Assembly (NCBI GenBank): GCA_035566435.1
Contig: DATMRF010000034.1
Span: 62,001 to 126,000, forward strand
Direction: 5' to 3'
DNA length: 64,000 bases
Source: DATMRF01 sp035566435
Lineage (GTDB): Bacteria; Verrucomicrobiota; Verrucomicrobiia; Limisphaerales; UBA8199
In this document: positions 61,775-64,000 of the stretch, piece by piece
Layout: each line of letters opens with the position of its first letter
Numbering within the stretch: the first letter of the stretch is position 1
Translations under genes and position numbers: made by a program
Notes under the pieces: generated by a model
The model's database searches: none
Seen by the model: the letters and a program-made list of their open reading frames with translations, nothing else
What the model was told of the DNA's origin: nothing

Positions 61775-62185
61775 CTACTTTTCCTTCTTGCCGAACATCG
61801 AGCTGAGGCCGCCCTTGGAATCATCCTCCCCCTGACGGACTTTTAGTTGGCCGAGAACGGCGTGCCAGCCGATGTAGATTTTGTGCCACTGATTCTCGAG
61901 GTTGCGCAACACGCCTTCGTTCATCTCGCTGAGGTAGCGCAGGGAGGGCGCATTGCCGACGAGGTCGTGCACTTCGGTGCGGCTGGGGGAGGTGACCTCG
62001 ACGGACGAGAGGATCAACTCCAGCTCCTGGACCAGGACGCTTTTGACTTCGAGGAACTCGTGCTCATCCTCGTTGCTGAACTTCTTGCTGCGCGCGAGGG
62101 TGACGAACTGGTTGAACTGTTTCCAGCATTCAAGATGGTTTTCCATCCGCGAGATGAGAACTTCGACTTTTTTGTTTGTGCTCAT
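61775..62185 (-). CDS. Hypothetical helical protein of the roadblock operon
   Basis: From ATG 62185 the product has 136 residues, mostly helical and acidic (NEDEHEFLEVKSVLVQELELILSSVEV), ending in a Gly/Lys tail (SMFGKKEK). No family was recognised. It starts 10 bases after the stop of the roadblock gene, so it is the third gene of that operon. The open frame extends to 62413 over the roadblock gene, but only the portion from 62185 looks like protein. Confidence 0.68.
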   Translation of the reverse strand: MSTNKKVEVLISRMENHLECWKQFNQFVTLARSKKFSNEDEHEFLEVKSVLVQELELILSSVEVTSPSRTEVHDLVGNAPSLRYLSEMNEGVLRNLENQWHKIYIGWHAVLGQLKVRQGEDDSKGGLSSMFGKKEK

Positions 62186-62195
62186 AGGCTGAGGT

Positions 62196-62504
62196 TCAGT
62201 TTTTGGGTGAGGCTTTGAACAAATCTTTAGGCTTGAGAAAAACGACAGCGCCGCCTCGCATTTCACGAGCGGTGATCTGCAAGCTGGCAAAATGGAGGTT
62301 GAGCTCCGTGAGCGGCATCTGGGCCTTGCGCGCCTCGCGGAACAGGCCGAGGATGTGGGTGCCGATTTCCTGCAGCATTTCCGGACCGAACGCGGACGGG
62401 ATCGTCGTCGCAATAATATTGGCGTCGCGGTCCAGCGTCACACTTCCATGGGGCAGCCTTTGGACGTCGGGACTGGCTTTCGCAAATAGCTTTAAGATTC
62501 CCAT
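62196..62504 (-). CDS. Roadblock/LC7 domain protein
   Basis: From ATG 62504 the product has 102 residues, the full length of a roadblock domain. HGSVTLDRDANIIATTIPSAF, then QEIGTHILGLFREARKA, and LNLHFASLQITAREMRGGAVVFL follow the beta-alpha-beta-beta-alpha order of the family. MglB-type roadblock proteins act as GTPase activators for the MglA polarity GTPase, but no MglA-like gene is in the window. Its start overlaps the end of the upstream REC-DUF4388 gene by 13 bases, so the two are coupled. Confidence 0.75.
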   Translation of the reverse strand: MGILKLFAKASPDVQRLPHGSVTLDRDANIIATTIPSAFGPEMLQEIGTHILGLFREARKAQMPLTELNLHFASLQITAREMRGGAVVFLKPKDLFKASPKN

Positions 62505-63586
62505 GACGCCACCAGTTTTCTGCTTTGATCCCTCAGGCGCGAGGCCTCCGCGCTCGCCGGCCACCCAACCAGGAAGGCCTTCCCCTCGTGCGAAAGCATG
62601 ACGATCCGCTGGCTAAGGCCTTTGCCTTCGAGATGCGACCACGGACCCGCTTCAAGCCGTTGCGCCAAATGCTGGCAGGACGCCTGCACCTGTCCCATCC
62701 AGCGTCCGATTTCTTGCGTGGCGTCAGTGCCCCAACCGACGGCGTTGCCCGGCGCCGCTTCGTCCAGCGAGACCACGAAATCCGCGCCTTCGCGCGTTAA
62801 CGCTGCCAGGCGCCAAACGGTATGGCGGTGGTCCGCCTGCTCGGCCTCTTCGGGAGACGTGGTGTGTTCCGGCGCCGCGATTTCATCCATCGCCTGGGCG
62901 GTCTCCAGGAGCAACGCGTTGAGCGGTTTGGTAATGGTGCGCTCCCGGGCGGGCTCCGGCGGCAGGTTTTCGAACGTGCCGGATTTCCATCCCAGGATTC
63001 TCTGGAACGCGGCTTCCCCGCGCGCGCCTTCCGTCTCAGCGTCCACCAACTCGCCGCTTTGGAACCAGAGGCGGCCGACCAGCGAGCCGCGCGTCACGCG
63101 CAGTACCGTCGAGCTCTGCGACAGCGATTCCATTTGCAGAATATCCATCAAACCCTTGCTTTGGACGCCGCGGAAGCCCCCCTCGCCATCGCGTCCGAGC
63201 AGCGACTCGATGCATTGGAGGAACATCTCCATGTCCTGCCTGGTGTTGGGTTTGAGCCAATACATGTCCACCCCGAGGGCATAAGCGCGGGACCGAAACT
63301 GTTCGTCCTGCACCCCGGTGATCACCACGGTGCGTAGCTCCGGAAAGCTTCGGCGGACAATCGAAAGCACCTGGATCCCGTCCATCTTTGGCATGCGCAG
63401 GTCGCAGACCAGCAGCCGGAACGAATCCGCCCTGAGCATGGAAAGCGCGCGCGCCCCCGTGCTCGCGCTGAAAACCTCGGGTTGGCTAGGCAACGCCGCG
63501 AGCAGGCCGCGATAAGTCTCCACCAGCCCCGCGTCATCATCAACAATGAGAATCTTGGGGCGCGTCTGTTTTGCTTCCTGAGTCAT
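62492..63586 (-). CDS. Response regulator with DUF4388 and a roadblock-like C-terminus
   Basis: A 364-residue protein. The receiver occupies 1-130 with IVDDD, Asp62 in LLVCDLRMPKMDG, and Thr in VVITGVQDE. A DUF4388 (PATAN) domain follows at about 145-245 (SKGLMDILQMESLSQSSTVLRVTRGSLVGRLWFQSGELVDAETEGARGEAAFQRILGWKSGTF). The last 110 residues (RHTVWRLAALTREGADFVVSL ... LSQRIVMLSHEGKAFLVGWPA) resemble another roadblock-type domain. REC-DUF4388 proteins interact with small GTPase/roadblock systems controlling motility or polarity. It leads the three-gene operon ending at 61775. Confidence 0.85.
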   Translation of the reverse strand: MTQEAKQTRPKILIVDDDAGLVETYRGLLAALPSQPEVFSASTGARALSMLRADSFRLLVCDLRMPKMDGIQVLSIVRRSFPELRTVVITGVQDEQFRSRAYALGVDMYWLKPNTRQDMEMFLQCIESLLGRDGEGGFRGVQSKGLMDILQMESLSQSSTVLRVTRGSLVGRLWFQSGELVDAETEGARGEAAFQRILGWKSGTFENLPPEPARERTITKPLNALLLETAQAMDEIAAPEHTTSPEEAEQADHRHTVWRLAALTREGADFVVSLDEAAPGNAVGWGTDATQEIGRWMGQVQASCQHLAQRLEAGPWSHLEGKGLSQRIVMLSHEGKAFLVGWPASAEASRLRDQSRKLVASWES

Positions 63587-64000
63587 CTCGTGATCCTGGT
63601 CGATCCCGTCTCAAACATCAAAACCTAAGCGGCTTCCGCTGACGTCTCATAGCAAAGCCTGTTCCCTGCTCGCCGCCAATCTTAAAATTTCGCCAGGCTT
63701 TGCCCAATCAACCGCTTTCAGGCCGGCCCAGGGGGCGGCAACACTCGGGTCGCTCCCGGCGGCTCAACCCTCAGAATCGCTGCCTTTCCGCGAGGGTAAT
63801 CGTGATGTTCGCATGGATTTGTGGGCCTAATCAATTTTGAGAATCCTTCCCACAGCCTCGTTTCTGGGCATTTCACGTTTCCAGTGGCATGCGGAGATCT
63901 TCGTTCGAAGCCCCTTCAAAGGGCGGAAAGACAGGCAGCAATGAGACAACCCCAGTCCAGTGATGAGACAACGGGGACCACCCTTAAGTCTGCGAAACGG
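63587..64000. other. Terminal region with a direct repeat
   Basis: About 415 bases without a gene. ATGAGACAAC occurs at 63941-63950 and again at 63963-63972, 22 bases apart start to start, which is about two turns of the helix. It may be a pair of protein-binding sites or the end of a mobile element that continues outside the window. Confidence 0.45.
63941..63972. repeat. Twin ATGAGACAAC direct repeat
   Basis: Two identical 10-mers with 22-base phasing at the right edge of the window. Similar twin repeats are transposase-binding sites in some elements, or operators for dimeric regulators. Confidence 0.4.

Overview
The window looks like a piece of a GC-rich, Gram-negative chromosome from the Verrucomicrobiota, most likely near Pedosphaera and relatives. 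This is an inference from gene content. The signs are many very large exported proteins with VCBS/FG-GAP and ASPIC/UnbV (CRTAC1-type) domains, a TIGR03790 protein, PA14 and Asp-box proteins, an LpxI-type lipid A enzyme (so LPS and an outer membrane), and a recurrent C-terminal module on secreted proteins. No 16S or other phylogenetic marker is present to prove it.

Layout. 1-5.3 kb: the 3' part of a GH15 glucoamylase, a DUF488 protein, an unknown gene, an Ohr/OsmC peroxidase, a small translationally coupled pair ending in a metallothionein-like protein, and an LTXXQ-type periplasmic protein. 5.4-17.5 kb: an Asp-box secreted protein, a frameshifted sulfotransferase, a C25-like secreted protein, a BON lipoprotein, an asparagine-synthase-like/radical SAM pair, and a sugar-dehydrogenase-like beta-propeller. 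17.5-47.9 kb: the dominant block, with seven VCBS/ASPIC-UnbV genes (one reduced by an in-frame internal deletion) around a PA14/Ig-like protein of 1,419 residues. The same block holds a TPR-VCBS fusion, a one-heme lipoprotein, a membrane-anchored five-heme cytochrome with TPRs, an alginate-export-type porin and a LytS/LytTR two-component pair. 48-54 kb: a frameshifted integrase-type transposase, the initiator tRNA, recN, an MBL-fold hydrolase and a TIGR03790 protein. 54-64 kb: a phosphorelay cluster of two histidine kinases and a response regulator, lpxI, uppP, and a three-gene REC-DUF4388/roadblock/unknown operon.

The most notable pattern is that ASPIC/UnbV proteins are twice paired with c-type heme proteins in the same apparent transcription unit. 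In one case two close VCBS paralogues bracket the five-heme cytochrome, the porin and the two-component system. I read this 34.6-47.9 kb stretch as a candidate envelope or cell-surface redox/substrate-capture module. That function is inference; the gene order, heme motifs and membrane segments are directly visible. Other notable items are heptanucleotide tandem repeats at three places, two of them inside genes, an initiator tRNA with an A29-U41 pair, and two genes broken by tiny indels.
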